From: CAZTHM01 sp041946825
GTDB taxonomy: Bacteria; Acidobacteriota; Terriglobia; UBA7540
Direction of reading: 5' to 3'
Length of the DNA stretch: 64,000 nt
Assembly (NCBI GenBank): GCA_041946825.1
Contig: JBHGBD010000020.1
Span: 22,040 to 86,039, forward strand
Every line of letters begins with the position of its first letter. The stretch's first letter is position 1. Shown in pieces: positions 36,197 to 45,251 of the stretch. Both the position numbers and the translations under genes were made by a program. The notes beneath the pieces are model-generated. The model had not been told where the DNA came from and searched no databases. It saw nothing but the letters and a program-made list of their open reading frames with translations.

Positions 36197-36933
36197 GCCA
36201 GGCGACCACCGCCATTCTTTACGCTCCGGGAACAAACTGCCACGAAGAGACCGCCGCGGCTATCGAACTGGCGGGCGGGAAGGCGGAACTGGTTCTGCTC
36301 CGCGACCTGCTCGATGGGCGCATTCGACTTGAAAAGTATCAGGCTGCCGTCGTTCCGGGTGGTTTTTCCTACGGTGACCACCTTGGCGCGGGGCGCATTT
36401 TCGCCATGACCCTCGTCGCGCAATTGCGCGAACAATTGGTCGAGTTTCTGGATTCCAAGAAGCCGCTTTTGGGAGTCTGCAATGGTTTTCAGGTGCTGAC
36501 CGAAGCGGGAATCCTCCCCAGCCGTTCTCCCGGCAAGCGCTCGATGGCGCTGATTGAGAACCAGTCGGCGCGCTTCGAAGACCGTAAGGTTCGCCTGGTG
36601 GTGACGGCGGAAAAGTGCATGTGGACGAAGGGCCTGGAAGGGCAGACGCTCGAAATGCCCTCGGCGCACGGCGAGGGGCGTCCCCTGTTCTGCGAGGCCG
36701 GGGATGCCGCGTCGCGTCGGGTGGTTTTTCGCTTTGCGGACGCGCGGGGGCGCGAAACCATGGCGTACCCTGACAACCCCAACGGCGCGCCGGACGCAGT
36801 GGCGGGCATTACCGATTCAACCGGTCTCGTGCTGGGCTTGATGCCTCACCCGGAGCGGGCATCGTTTCCGGCGCAATACTCCCAGGACGGCCTGAAGCTT
36901 TTCAAGAATCTTGTTCAGTGGCTGAGATCGTAG
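36193..36933 (+). CDS. purQ: FGAM synthase glutaminase subunit PurQ
   Basis: 246 residues, class I glutamine amidotransferase. Nucleophile Cys lies in LLGVCNGFQ, and the His-Glu pair in LMPHPERA. PGGFSYGDHLGAG is the oxyanion-loop region typical of PurQ. It supplies ammonia to PurL, with which it is translationally coupled. No separate purS is found, in agreement with the extra N-terminal region of PurL. Confidence 0.96.
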   Translation: MSQATTAILYAPGTNCHEETAAAIELAGGKAELVLLRDLLDGRIRLEKYQAAVVPGGFSYGDHLGAGRIFAMTLVAQLREQLVEFLDSKKPLLGVCNGFQVLTEAGILPSRSPGKRSMALIENQSARFEDRKVRLVVTAEKCMWTKGLEGQTLEMPSAHGEGRPLFCEAGDAASRRVVFRFADARGRETMAYPDNPNGAPDAVAGITDSTGLVLGLMPHPERASFPAQYSQDGLKLFKNLVQWLRS

Positions 36934-37132
36934 CGCTGGTTTGCTTACCACAGTCAGAACCGTTCATGCCGGAGCGTCTGGTGGAGATGTAGTCTGTAAA
37001 GTCACATCAGATTGCAGGCATTATCTGGGTTTGGCTGTCGCTTTTGAGACCGTTTTCTGATAAGAAGGGCAAAGCAAAGCGGAGGCTCCAGGGCCTTCGC
37101 GATGAGCGTTCAGGGATATTTCGGCAGGCGAT

Positions 37133-38293
37133 ATGATGGCACCGATAAGAAGTGAATCCCGTCGGGGCAAAATCCTGATTGTGGATGACGAACCCTCGGT
37201 GGGGGCAATGCTCAAGGAGCGCCTCTCGATGGAGGGTTACGCGTGTCGCGTGTGCACGAGCGGCCAGGAAGCTCTCCAGGAGTTGGACCGCGAGCCCTTT
37301 GACGCGGTGGTGTCGGATATTCGCATGCCCCAGATGTCCGGGCTGACGTTGCTCGAACGCGCTTCCAAGAAGCATCCGCGCGTCGCTTTCCTGATGGCCA
37401 CCGCCGAGGACGATGTTCGTGTGGCGATTCAGGCCATGAAACAGGGAGCGGTGGATTACCTGGTAAAGCCCATTAATCTCGAGGCTCTGGTTGTCAGCAT
37501 GCGCCGCGCCCTGGACACGAAACGCATGGAACTCGAGCTGGAGGAGTACCGGCGGGACCTGGAGCAAATGGTGGAGGAGCGGACGAAGCAGCTCCGGTCG
37601 GCGATGAAGCGCATCGAGATGACCTACGACGAGACCCTACGGGCTCTGGGGGCGGCTCTCGACCTGCGTGATACGGAAACGGCGGGACACTCCGAGCGCG
37701 TCAGCCGCTACACCCTGGAGATGGCTCGCGTATTGGGATGTTCAAGCGACGAGTTGCGCCAGATTGCGCGCGGATCCTACCTGCACGACATCGGCAAAAT
37801 CGGAATTCCCGATTCGATCCTTCTGAAAGAAGGCAAGCTGACCCCGGAAGAAACCGAGGTCATGCAGAGTCATGTCCGCATCGGGTATGACCTGGTTTGC
37901 CGGGTCGCTTTCCTGGCCCCGGCCGCGGAGATCGTTCTGACGCACCAGGAACGGTACGATGGCACGGGTTATCCCCAGGGCCTGGTGGGAAATGAAATCC
38001 CGATTGGAGCCAGGATCTTCTCGGTGGCAGATACTCTCGACGCGATGACCTCGGATCGCCCCTACCGGCGCGCCCTGCCGCTCGCGGCGGCGCGGGATGA
38101 GATCAACCGGGAATCGGGCCGCCAGTTCGACCCCGAGGTCGTCCGAGTTTTTCTCGACATTCCCGATGATGTCTGGACGGCCATCCGTCTGGAAGTCGCC
38201 GGGTATCGCGGAATCGCGCGCGAGCCGCTGGGCGCGAGACCCAAGCCCGAACCCCCGCCCGCCAGCCGTCGGGGAAACGAACGCCTGCCTTAA
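37133..38293 (+). CDS. Response regulator with HD-GYP domain
   Basis: 386 residues. The receiver domain (about 12-125) has its phospho-Asp in VVSDIRMPQMSG. A coiled coil (about 130-165) leads to the HD-GYP domain: AGHSERVSRY, YLHDIGKIGIPDSIL, HQERYDGTGYPQGL and RIFSVADTLDAMTSDRPYR. All metal ligands and the GYP triad are present, so it should hydrolyse cyclic di-GMP. The gene stands 22 bp before a hybrid kinase that could phosphorylate it. The C-terminal ~30 residues are Pro/Arg-rich. Confidence 0.93.
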   Translation: MMAPIRSESRRGKILIVDDEPSVGAMLKERLSMEGYACRVCTSGQEALQELDREPFDAVVSDIRMPQMSGLTLLERASKKHPRVAFLMATAEDDVRVAIQAMKQGAVDYLVKPINLEALVVSMRRALDTKRMELELEEYRRDLEQMVEERTKQLRSAMKRIEMTYDETLRALGAALDLRDTETAGHSERVSRYTLEMARVLGCSSDELRQIARGSYLHDIGKIGIPDSILLKEGKLTPEETEVMQSHVRIGYDLVCRVAFLAPAAEIVLTHQERYDGTGYPQGLVGNEIPIGARIFSVADTLDAMTSDRPYRRALPLAAARDEINRESGRQFDPEVVRVFLDIPDDVWTAIRLEVAGYRGIAREPLGARPKPEPPPASRRGNERLP

Positions 38294-38314
38294 TCAGGCA
38301 GAATCAATCCGGCA

Positions 38315-41300
38315 ATGTCTCGCCAACATTCTGAGCATTCCTCGAAGCAGTCGGCCGGGAGCGCCAGCCTCGACCTGTCCGGGCTGGCAAGAACCTCATT
38401 CCCGACACCTTTGGGCAGCGGTCGGTCAACGATCCTCGCGTTCGTGATTGGGGCCACGCTCGTCTCCGCGTTTACCATCTTCCTTATTTCCCGGTCCTAT
38501 CAGAGCGAGCTTGAGTATTGGATTGACCGGCAGTCTTCCGTGGCTGACGAGCGCGCCGGCGCAGTCACAAGTTTCCTTGTCGAGCGCCAAGCCGACGCGG
38601 ATGTTTTGGGTGTGTTGCCGGCGATCGAAGCCTTTACAGAACATCCGGCTACGGCGAAGGCCCTCCCCCAAAACTCACCCCCGGCGCGGCAGCTCGTGGA
38701 TTTCCTGGATCGGTTTTCATCGGTCTATTCCTACCGGGGAATTTATGTGGTGGATGCCAGCGGTAAGGAGCTGAGCCGCTCGTCGGGCGCCGCCGACCCG
38801 GATCCGGACGCCCAGTCGCTTGTCCGTCAGGTGGTCCAGGAGAGGAGTCCGCGCATCGACTTGTTGGGAAGATCGTCCGCGGGAGGGATTCTCGCGATTT
38901 GCGTTCCGATCCTGAGGAAGGCAGAAGGCGAGGATCCGTCTCAACCCCCCAAGCATGAACTGGGGGCGGTACTGCTGGAAATGAGTGCAACCCGCAATCT
39001 CTTTCCCCTCCTGACGGCGCGCCTTCTCCCCACGCGAACCGGCGAGACATTCCTGATTCGCCGCCAGGGACGCGACGCCGTCTATCTCTCGCCCTTGCGG
39101 TCTGTCGCTCAGGGCCTGGAATTCCCGCGGCACAGTCTGGACGTTGACCCGCCGGCCGCCCGGGCGTTGGATTTAGGCGATTACGCCGGGGTGGAGACCG
39201 ATTACCGGGGCGAACCGGTCATCATTGCCACCCGTCGAATTCCACAGACAGGATGGGGGCTGGTAAGAAAGATCGACCGAAGTGAAGCGCTGGGCCCCTT
39301 CTACCGCCGGGCGGTCATCGAGGGTTCGCTGGGGCTGCTCATCATTCTGGTTTACGGAGCAATTCTGACCGGTTACTGGCGCGGGCAGCAGGCGCGCAGC
39401 CTGCAGGCCAAAGTCGACGAGCAGCAACGCCTCCTCAAGGTTACCGAATACGCCCAGGAGATTGTTGACACCGTGCCCTCGGGGCTGCTGGTGCTTTCGG
39501 AGGACATGCGGGTCCTCTCCGCGAATCGGCATTTCCTGGAATTCTCGCGGCTGCAAAGCAACGATGTCGTCGGCCGCCGCCTGGACGAGGTCATCCAGGC
39601 GGAAGGCCCCCCTTATCGAGTCGAGGGCCTTTCGGTTACCGGCGTTCCCACCCAGAGTGTTCTCCTCAACGTGTCCGTCGCCGGGCGGGAAGAAAAGCTG
39701 CCGGCGCGGATCGCAATTACCAGCATTCTCCATCCTGAAGGGGAGGGCAGGATGCTCGTGGTGATGGAGGACCAGACCGAGAGCGAACGGCTGCGCGCCT
39801 CCGCCGAAGCCTCGGAGCGCCGCCTGCGTGACCTGATTCAGAGTGTCGACGCGATCGTGTGGGAGGCCGATGCGGCACCCTTTCAGATGACCTTTGTAAG
39901 CCGGCGGGCGGAAGAAATCCTGGGCTATCCGATCGATGACTGGCTTTCGGACCCGCATTTCTGGGAAAGCCGGCTGGACCCCGCGGACCGGGAACGCATT
40001 GTGGCATTGGCGCGGGCGGCGGTCGAGCGCGGCGAAGATTATGAGCTCGAATATCGCATGTTGGCGGCGGCGGGGCGCACGGTGTGGCTACGCGACAAGG
40101 TCCGGATCGTCAAAGGCATCGACGGCCGCCCCCGCCAGTTGCGCGGTGTCATGCTGGACGTCACCCAGGTAAAACTGGCCGAGGAGGAGCGGGCTCGGCT
40201 CAGCCTGGCCGTCGAGCAGGCCGCGGAGGCGATTGTCATCACCGATCTCGAAGGTACCATCACCTATGTGAACCCCGCCTTCGAGCGCGTCACAGGATAC
40301 TCGCGCGCCGAAGCACTGGGACAGAACCCGCGCATCCTGAAGAGCGGCAAGCAGAACGAGGACTTCTATAAAGAACTCTGGAAGACACTGGCCCGCGGCG
40401 ACGTATGGATCGGCCGCTTTACCAACCGGCGCAAAGACGGGACAACTTATGAGGCTGAAGCGGTGCTCTCACCCGTGCGGGATATGGCGGCCCGGATCGT
40501 GAATTATGTTGCCGTGGAGCGCGATGTGACCCGCGAGCGGCAACTCGAAGAGCAGGTCCGCCAGTCACAGAAAATCGAGGCAGTCGGCCGCCTGGCGGGG
40601 GGCGTCGCCCACGATTTCAACAACCTGCTGACGATCATCAGCGGGTATAGCGATCTTCTGCTGACCCGCCTGGACACCGAGGACCCCTCGCGCGGGCATG
40701 TTACCGAAATCAAAAAGGCCGCGGATCGCGCCGCTTCCCTCACGCGACAACTTCTGGCGTTCAGCCGCCGACAAGTCCTGGCCCCGCAGGTATTGGACTT
40801 GAACCACGTCGTCGTGAACATCCACAAAATGCTGCGCCGGCTGATTGGCGAGGATATTGATCTCGTGATGGTTCCCGCGCCGGATCTCGGGCGAGTGAGA
40901 GTCGACCCGGGACAGATCGAACAGGTCCTCCTGAACCTGGTCGTCAACGCCCGCGACGCGATGCCCCACGGGGGAAAGATTGTCATTGAGACCGCCAACG
41001 TCGAGCTCAATGACCGTTATGCGGGCGGCCATTTCCCGGTCAATGCGGGCCCCTACGTCATGCTGGCGGTCAGTGATACGGGCTGCGGAATGGACGCGGA
41101 AACGCAGTCGCATATCTTTGAGCCTTTTTTCACCACCAAGGAGCAAGGCAAGGGGACAGGGCTCGGCCTGGCGATGGTGTATGGGATCGTCAAGCAGAGC
41201 GAAGGCTACATCTGGGTCTATAGCGAAATGGGGCAGGGGACGACGTTCAAAATCTATTTTCCCAGCGTGGCGGCGGAACCGCCCCAGCCGGAGGCCGCCA

Positions 41301-41695
41301 AAGTTACCCGGGGGCATGCGAGGGGAGCGGAGACCATTCTCCTCGTCGAAGATGAAAGCTCGCTCCGGTCGCTGGTCCGTGGTTTGCTCGAAGGCATCGG
41401 CTACACAGTTCTGGAAGCGCCGGATGCTGAAAAGGCGATCCGCAGCTCTGAGGAGTATGACGGGCCGATTCACATGCTGCTGACCGACGTGGTCATGCCC
41501 GGAATGAGCGGGCCCGAGCTTTCCCAGCAACTCGCCGTTTCGCGTAAGGACATGAAGGTTCTTTATATGTCGGGTTACGCCGACGACGCGATTGTGCAAC
41601 ACGGCATCCTGTCTTCAAATGCCGCCTATCTTCAGAAACCCTTCACACCTGAAGGCCTGGCCCAGAAGATCCGCGAAGTTCTGGATACGGCTTGA
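38315..41695 (+). CDS. Hybrid sensor histidine kinase, multi-PAS with C-terminal receiver
   Basis: 1126 residues. A membrane helix (about 42-62), a periplasmic sensor domain of ~270 residues (Cache-like by length and position) and a second helix (about 333-352) are followed by three PAS domains (about 375-500, 505-625, 628-750). HisKA has its His near residue 766 (GGVAHDFNNLLTIISGY), and the HATPase domain has LNLVVNARDAMPHGG and GTGLGLAMVYGIV. A receiver domain has Asp near 1057 (LLTDVVMPGMSG). The ligand is unknown. With the preceding HD-GYP protein it forms a likely phosphorelay. Confidence 0.93.
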   Translation: MSRQHSEHSSKQSAGSASLDLSGLARTSFPTPLGSGRSTILAFVIGATLVSAFTIFLISRSYQSELEYWIDRQSSVADERAGAVTSFLVERQADADVLGVLPAIEAFTEHPATAKALPQNSPPARQLVDFLDRFSSVYSYRGIYVVDASGKELSRSSGAADPDPDAQSLVRQVVQERSPRIDLLGRSSAGGILAICVPILRKAEGEDPSQPPKHELGAVLLEMSATRNLFPLLTARLLPTRTGETFLIRRQGRDAVYLSPLRSVAQGLEFPRHSLDVDPPAARALDLGDYAGVETDYRGEPVIIATRRIPQTGWGLVRKIDRSEALGPFYRRAVIEGSLGLLIILVYGAILTGYWRGQQARSLQAKVDEQQRLLKVTEYAQEIVDTVPSGLLVLSEDMRVLSANRHFLEFSRLQSNDVVGRRLDEVIQAEGPPYRVEGLSVTGVPTQSVLLNVSVAGREEKLPARIAITSILHPEGEGRMLVVMEDQTESERLRASAEASERRLRDLIQSVDAIVWEADAAPFQMTFVSRRAEEILGYPIDDWLSDPHFWESRLDPADRERIVALARAAVERGEDYELEYRMLAAAGRTVWLRDKVRIVKGIDGRPRQLRGVMLDVTQVKLAEEERARLSLAVEQAAEAIVITDLEGTITYVNPAFERVTGYSRAEALGQNPRILKSGKQNEDFYKELWKTLARGDVWIGRFTNRRKDGTTYEAEAVLSPVRDMAARIVNYVAVERDVTRERQLEEQVRQSQKIEAVGRLAGGVAHDFNNLLTIISGYSDLLLTRLDTEDPSRGHVTEIKKAADRAASLTRQLLAFSRRQVLAPQVLDLNHVVVNIHKMLRRLIGEDIDLVMVPAPDLGRVRVDPGQIEQVLLNLVVNARDAMPHGGKIVIETANVELNDRYAGGHFPVNAGPYVMLAVSDTGCGMDAETQSHIFEPFFTTKEQGKGTGLGLAMVYGIVKQSEGYIWVYSEMGQGTTFKIYFPSVAAEPPQPEAAKVTRGHARGAETILLVEDESSLRSLVRGLLEGIGYTVLEAPDAEKAIRSSEEYDGPIHMLLTDVVMPGMSGPELSQQLAVSRKDMKVLYMSGYADDAIVQHGILSSNAAYLQKPFTPEGLAQKIREVLDTA

Positions 41696-41755
41696 ACTCC
41701 CGCCGGCGGTCGCTACTGAATCCCCACGCCGTCGGTTCGTGGGCAGGAACTTCCT

Positions 41756-42361
41756 CTATCCGCGTCTGGTTATGAAACATACGGCTCCCTGAGGTTGGCC
41801 GTTCCGACCCAGGCAGGAAGCCACAGTGACGCTGAGGTTTCGAGTTTGCCCAGTGGGTCCCGTAACGATCACATTTTCGTCGCGGCTGCTTCGGTTACCT
41901 TCCAAACACTGTTTGACCAGGCGAGTCACGGGCGACTCCGCTCCCAGAATTTCGGGATAGCGCCGCCGTGACCAGGTGTCGATTCCGAGGAGGACTCGCG
42001 CGGCCTGATTGGCCAACTCCAGAAGTCCTTCCTGATTGAACACCATCAGACCCGCGGGAAACTCGCGAACGATGGCCTCCAACATCCGGGAATTCGCTTC
42101 AGCGCGCTGCTCCGCTTCGCGAAGCAGGCTATTCAACTCGGACTCACGCGCCTTGAGCTTGGCAATCACGCCTTGCAGGGCGGCGTTCACGAACACGGCC
42201 TCATTTGCGGGCCGCGATCTTCCCGCGCGCGACAGGGTCTCCTTGCGCTGGCGCTCGAAGGCTCGATGGAGCAGATAGACGACCAGGACAAACAGGCCCA
42301 CCACCAGAAGGATTCCGCCTAGGATCAAGACAATTTGAACGGCCGTGAGATTGTGCCCCAT
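41756..42361 (-). CDS. Membrane-anchored PAS-domain protein without kinase
   Basis: 201 residues from the ATG at 42361, which follows the pilD stop by 1 bp. One membrane helix (VQIVLILGGILLVVGLFVLVVYLL), a coiled coil (about 55-95, KLKARESELNSLLREAEQRAEA) and a PAS domain (ILEAIVREFPAGLMVFNQEGLLELANQAARVLLG onward) make up the protein. It ends within the PAS-like fold, with no histidine kinase, GGDEF or other output domain. It may act as a partner of a kinase. Coupled to the prepilin peptidase gene. Confidence 0.78.
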   Translation of the reverse strand: MGHNLTAVQIVLILGGILLVVGLFVLVVYLLHRAFERQRKETLSRAGRSRPANEAVFVNAALQGVIAKLKARESELNSLLREAEQRAEANSRMLEAIVREFPAGLMVFNQEGLLELANQAARVLLGIDTWSRRRYPEILGAESPVTRLVKQCLEGNRSSRDENVIVTGPTGQTRNLSVTVASCLGRNGQPQGAVCFITRRG

Positions 42362-42362
42362 G

Positions 42363-43241
42363 TCATCCCGCCAGGCCGGACCAGCGCAGATACGCATCCA
42401 GCAGCGACTGCCCGCCGAGGCTGACGTAGATTGCCGCCGCCCCGAGAAAGCTTCCGAAGGGCCAGGGATGGTGGCGGAATCGCGGACTGAGAATTTCCAG
42501 TGGCACCGCAACCACTGTGCCGAGCAGCGATCCCAGCAGGATGGTCATGAGGGTCAGAGGAACGCCCAGGAAAGTCCCAACCATCAGCATCAGCATCACG
42601 TCGCCGAAGCCAAGTCCTTCCTTGCCGGTAAGCCGCAGAAACAGCGCTCCGATGACATAGAAGATTCCGCCGCCCACCAGAGCCCCGGCGACGGCTCCCG
42701 CAAGGGACGAAACAGGAAAAGTGAGGAAAATGCCGAATCGCCGAAATAGCCATTCCATCGGCTGAGGATCCACGGGGATGATGAGGCTCAGCAAAAGCCC
42801 CAGGCCCATCCCGAGAAGCGTCACCGGGTGGGGAATACGTCTTTCGTTCAGGTCGGTGAAGATCAGAACGATCAAGAGCATTGCCAGGACAGCGTACTTG
42901 ATAAACTCCGGGCTGAATTCGTAGCGGTTGAGCGCCCCCAACAGCGCCGCCGCAGTCAGAATCTCGACTGTCGGATAGACGGGCGAGATGGATGTTCGGC
43001 AATCACGGCAGCGGGCGCGCAACAAGATGTAGCTGACGACCGGAAAGTTGTCATACCAGCGGATGGGTTTTCCGCACTTCGGGCAGTGCGAGCGGGGCGA
43101 GATGACGGATTCCCCGCGCGGCAGCCGGGAGATGCAGACATTCAAGAAACTCCCAAAGGCCAGGCCAAACAGCGCGACCGTAATGTATGTGAAGACAGGA
43201 GAAATTTGCACCGGGGTTGCTGTTCGTCGTTCCAGAGTCAC
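42363..43241 (-). CDS. pilD: Prepilin peptidase / N-methyltransferase PilD
   Basis: 292 residues from GTG. The N-terminal GSFLNVCISRLPRGES motif is followed by a zinc-binding CPKC...CRDC module (about 53-82), as in bifunctional enzymes. The catalytic Asp pair of the A24 family is in FTDLNERRIPH and GLGFGDVMLMLMVG. About eight membrane helices. It cleaves and methylates prepilins such as PilA, 36 kb away, and other class III exported proteins. Confidence 0.94.
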   Translation of the reverse strand: MTLERRTATPVQISPVFTYITVALFGLAFGSFLNVCISRLPRGESVISPRSHCPKCGKPIRWYDNFPVVSYILLRARCRDCRTSISPVYPTVEILTAAALLGALNRYEFSPEFIKYAVLAMLLIVLIFTDLNERRIPHPVTLLGMGLGLLLSLIIPVDPQPMEWLFRRFGIFLTFPVSSLAGAVAGALVGGGIFYVIGALFLRLTGKEGLGFGDVMLMLMVGTFLGVPLTLMTILLGSLLGTVVAVPLEILSPRFRHHPWPFGSFLGAAAIYVSLGGQSLLDAYLRWSGLAG

Positions 43242-43271
43242 TCGCCGAGCGATGGCGGGCGGCGCCCGGCC

Positions 43272-44363
43272 TCAGTGATTCAGTAATCGCTCGTAGAGCG
43301 CCTCCGTTTTCGCGACCATTATATCATTTGAAAAATGGCAGGCACGGTCACGCGCCAAGGCGCCGAATTTCGCGAGGCGCACCGGGTCGGAAGCCGCATC
43401 AAAAATCGCATCGGCAAGCTCGCGCGCCGAACCGGGTTCCACCAGCCAGCCGGACCGGCCCGCGTCGACAATTTCCGGCAGGCCCCCCACGCGGCTCGCC
43501 ACCACGGCTCGTCCCCGCGCCATGGCCAGCAAAGCCGCGGAACCCAGCCCCTCGGCTCTGGACGGCATGATGAAGAGATCGAGCGCGGCGAAGAATTCCG
43601 AAAGGTCTTCCAATTCACCCAGCAGTTTTATACGTCCGGCCGCAGCCGGGGGCAGTCCATCGAGGGTTTCCCGAAAATCCTGCGGGGCGTTGCCTACCAA
43701 GACGAGGCGGGAGTTCGGCAAGCGATCATCGAGCAGGCGCATCGCCTCAACCGCAACGTCCTGACCTTTTTCCGGGGTGAAGGCGCCCACGTGGCCGACG
43801 AGGAATTCCTGCTCTCCAAAATTCCAGCGCGCCCGAGCCGCCGCGCGCTCGGCGGGCGTTGGGAGTTGCGCCGGGATTTCGATCCCATCCTGAATGACCT
43901 CGATTCTTTCCCCGGGCACACCCGCTTTCAGCAACATGCTACGCACAAAATGCGATACGGCGATGACCGCATGACAGGTCGTTGTATAGATGAATCGGTG
44001 GCGCCCAACACCTTCCGGCAAAAATGTAACGCGGCGACTGGCGACGCGCCGCACGGGCAGACCCAGCGAAGCCAGCCACGAGATCGTCTGTCCCCGGCCG
44101 TCATGAGCGTGGAGGATCTGTGACGGCTCGGCAAGAAGTTTCTGCCGGAGCTGCAGGATGCCGTTCAGACGCCCGAGGTCATGACCCGGCAGGTCAAAGA
44201 CCTGGAAACCTTCTTCGCGGGCGCTCCACTCGAGAGCGCTTCCGTCTGGACACACAACAAGCTGCCGGTGCCCGCGCTCGCGCAATCCGCGGGCAAGGCG
44301 CAGCAACTGCCGCTGCCCGCCACGCAGTTCTCGACCGGTATCGACGTGGACAATCCTCAGCAC
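43272..44363 (-). CDS. Glycosyltransferase family 4-type
   Basis: 363 residues, GT-B fold. The N-terminal domain shows ELRGGQRQLLRLARGLRERGH. The C-terminal domain has VGHVGAFTPEKGQDVAVEAMRLL and PSRAEGLGSAALLAMARGRAVVASRVGGLPEIV, the nucleotide-sugar binding region with the EGLG Glu. A probable role is addition of a sugar to lipopolysaccharide or another surface glycan. The acceptor is unknown. Lies next to a WaaE-type GT2 gene. Confidence 0.88.
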   Translation of the reverse strand: MLRIVHVDTGRELRGGQRQLLRLARGLRERGHRQLVVCPDGSALEWSAREEGFQVFDLPGHDLGRLNGILQLRQKLLAEPSQILHAHDGRGQTISWLASLGLPVRRVASRRVTFLPEGVGRHRFIYTTTCHAVIAVSHFVRSMLLKAGVPGERIEVIQDGIEIPAQLPTPAERAAARARWNFGEQEFLVGHVGAFTPEKGQDVAVEAMRLLDDRLPNSRLVLVGNAPQDFRETLDGLPPAAAGRIKLLGELEDLSEFFAALDLFIMPSRAEGLGSAALLAMARGRAVVASRVGGLPEIVDAGRSGWLVEPGSARELADAIFDAASDPVRLAKFGALARDRACHFSNDIMVAKTEALYERLLNH

Positions 44364-44365
44364 AG

Positions 44366-44407
44366 GAAACTCGAAAATGGAAATTGGAAAATCGAAAAGC
44401 GAAATTC
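44366..44407. repeat. Six-unit 7-bp-period tract
   Basis: GAAACTC GAAAATG GAAATTG GAAAATC GAAAAGC GAAATTC, the longest clean heptamer run in the window. It begins 3 bp before the start codon of the GT4 gene. Confidence 0.8.
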
Positions 44408-44478
44408 CTTAAGGTCTTGAGTCCGCGTCTCCTAATAGCGAGCCGCGCTGTGAATCGAATTCTCCGTGCAGCCTTTTC

Positions 44479-44512
44479 TACCGTATACCGTCTACTTTCT
44501 ACTGCCTTCCTC
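44479..44512. repeat. 7-bp-period tract overlapping the GT2 gene end
   Basis: TACCGTA TACCGTC TACTTTC TACTGCC TTCCTCC. The stop codon and the last few codons of the GT2 gene (44492 onward, minus strand) lie in this tract. Confidence 0.7.
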
Positions 44513-45238
44513 CCACTTCTCGAATTTCCGCCGCACGTATCGCGCGGCCATTCGCGCGATCAGAAACCCTTGATAGCCATCCAGCACGCCCAGCTTCAGA
44601 AAATATGTGGAGAAAAATACCCAAGGAGGCGCAAGCCAGCGGCGGAGAGGTGCCACGTTTTCGCCTCGTGCCAGCATTTCCTGCGCGGCCAGATCGGTGT
44701 AGAACTCGATCCGTTGGCGATGGTCGGCGAGCGAGTCGCAAGTGTAATGCAGGATTTCTCCGTCGAGCCTCTCCTCGCGCCCGGATACGACGACAGACTC
44801 GTGCACGAAGTCACCCTGCCAGCGCCCGCGGCGGCGATCGAAGAGGCGAAGCTTGTAGTCCGGATACCATCCCGAGTGCAGAATCCAGCGGCCCAGATAC
44901 CGCGCGCGCCGGGCGAAACGATAGCCGGCGGCAACGGGTTCGGTTCTCTTCCACCGCAAAATTGCCGCTTGAGCCTGGCCGTCGAGTTCCTCGTCGGCAT
45001 CCAGGCTCAGAATCCAATCATGCTTTGCCTGATTCTGGGCGAAGTTTTTCTGCGCGGCAAAACCTGCCCAGGGATGAATGATGACCCGGGCCCCGAGTTG
45101 CGCGGCAATTTCGCGCGTTCCGTCGCCCGACTCGGCGTCAATGACCAGGATCTCATCCGCCACGGAAAGCGAGCGAACGGCGCGCTCAATGTTTTTTGCC
45201 TCGTTGTGCGTGATGATCGTGGCGGAGATGGAGGGCAT
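44492..45238 (-). CDS. GT2 glycosyltransferase, WaaE/KdtX-type
   Basis: 248 residues, GT-A fold: ISATIITHNEAKNIERAVRS, then DEILVIDAESGDGT and the catalytic DWILSLDADEEL (DXD-like). The later GRWILHSGWYPDYKLRLFDR and YFLKLGVLDGYQGFLIA segments are typical of the lipopolysaccharide-core beta-1,4-glucosyltransferase WaaE/KdtX group. It acts on the cytoplasmic face of the inner membrane. 14 bp from hutH. Confidence 0.88.
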   Translation of the reverse strand: MPSISATIITHNEAKNIERAVRSLSVADEILVIDAESGDGTREIAAQLGARVIIHPWAGFAAQKNFAQNQAKHDWILSLDADEELDGQAQAAILRWKRTEPVAAGYRFARRARYLGRWILHSGWYPDYKLRLFDRRRGRWQGDFVHESVVVSGREERLDGEILHYTCDSLADHRQRIEFYTDLAAQEMLARGENVAPLRRWLAPPWVFFSTYFLKLGVLDGYQGFLIARMAARYVRRKFEKWEEGSRK

Positions 45239-45251
45239 GAATGGGGCCAGC

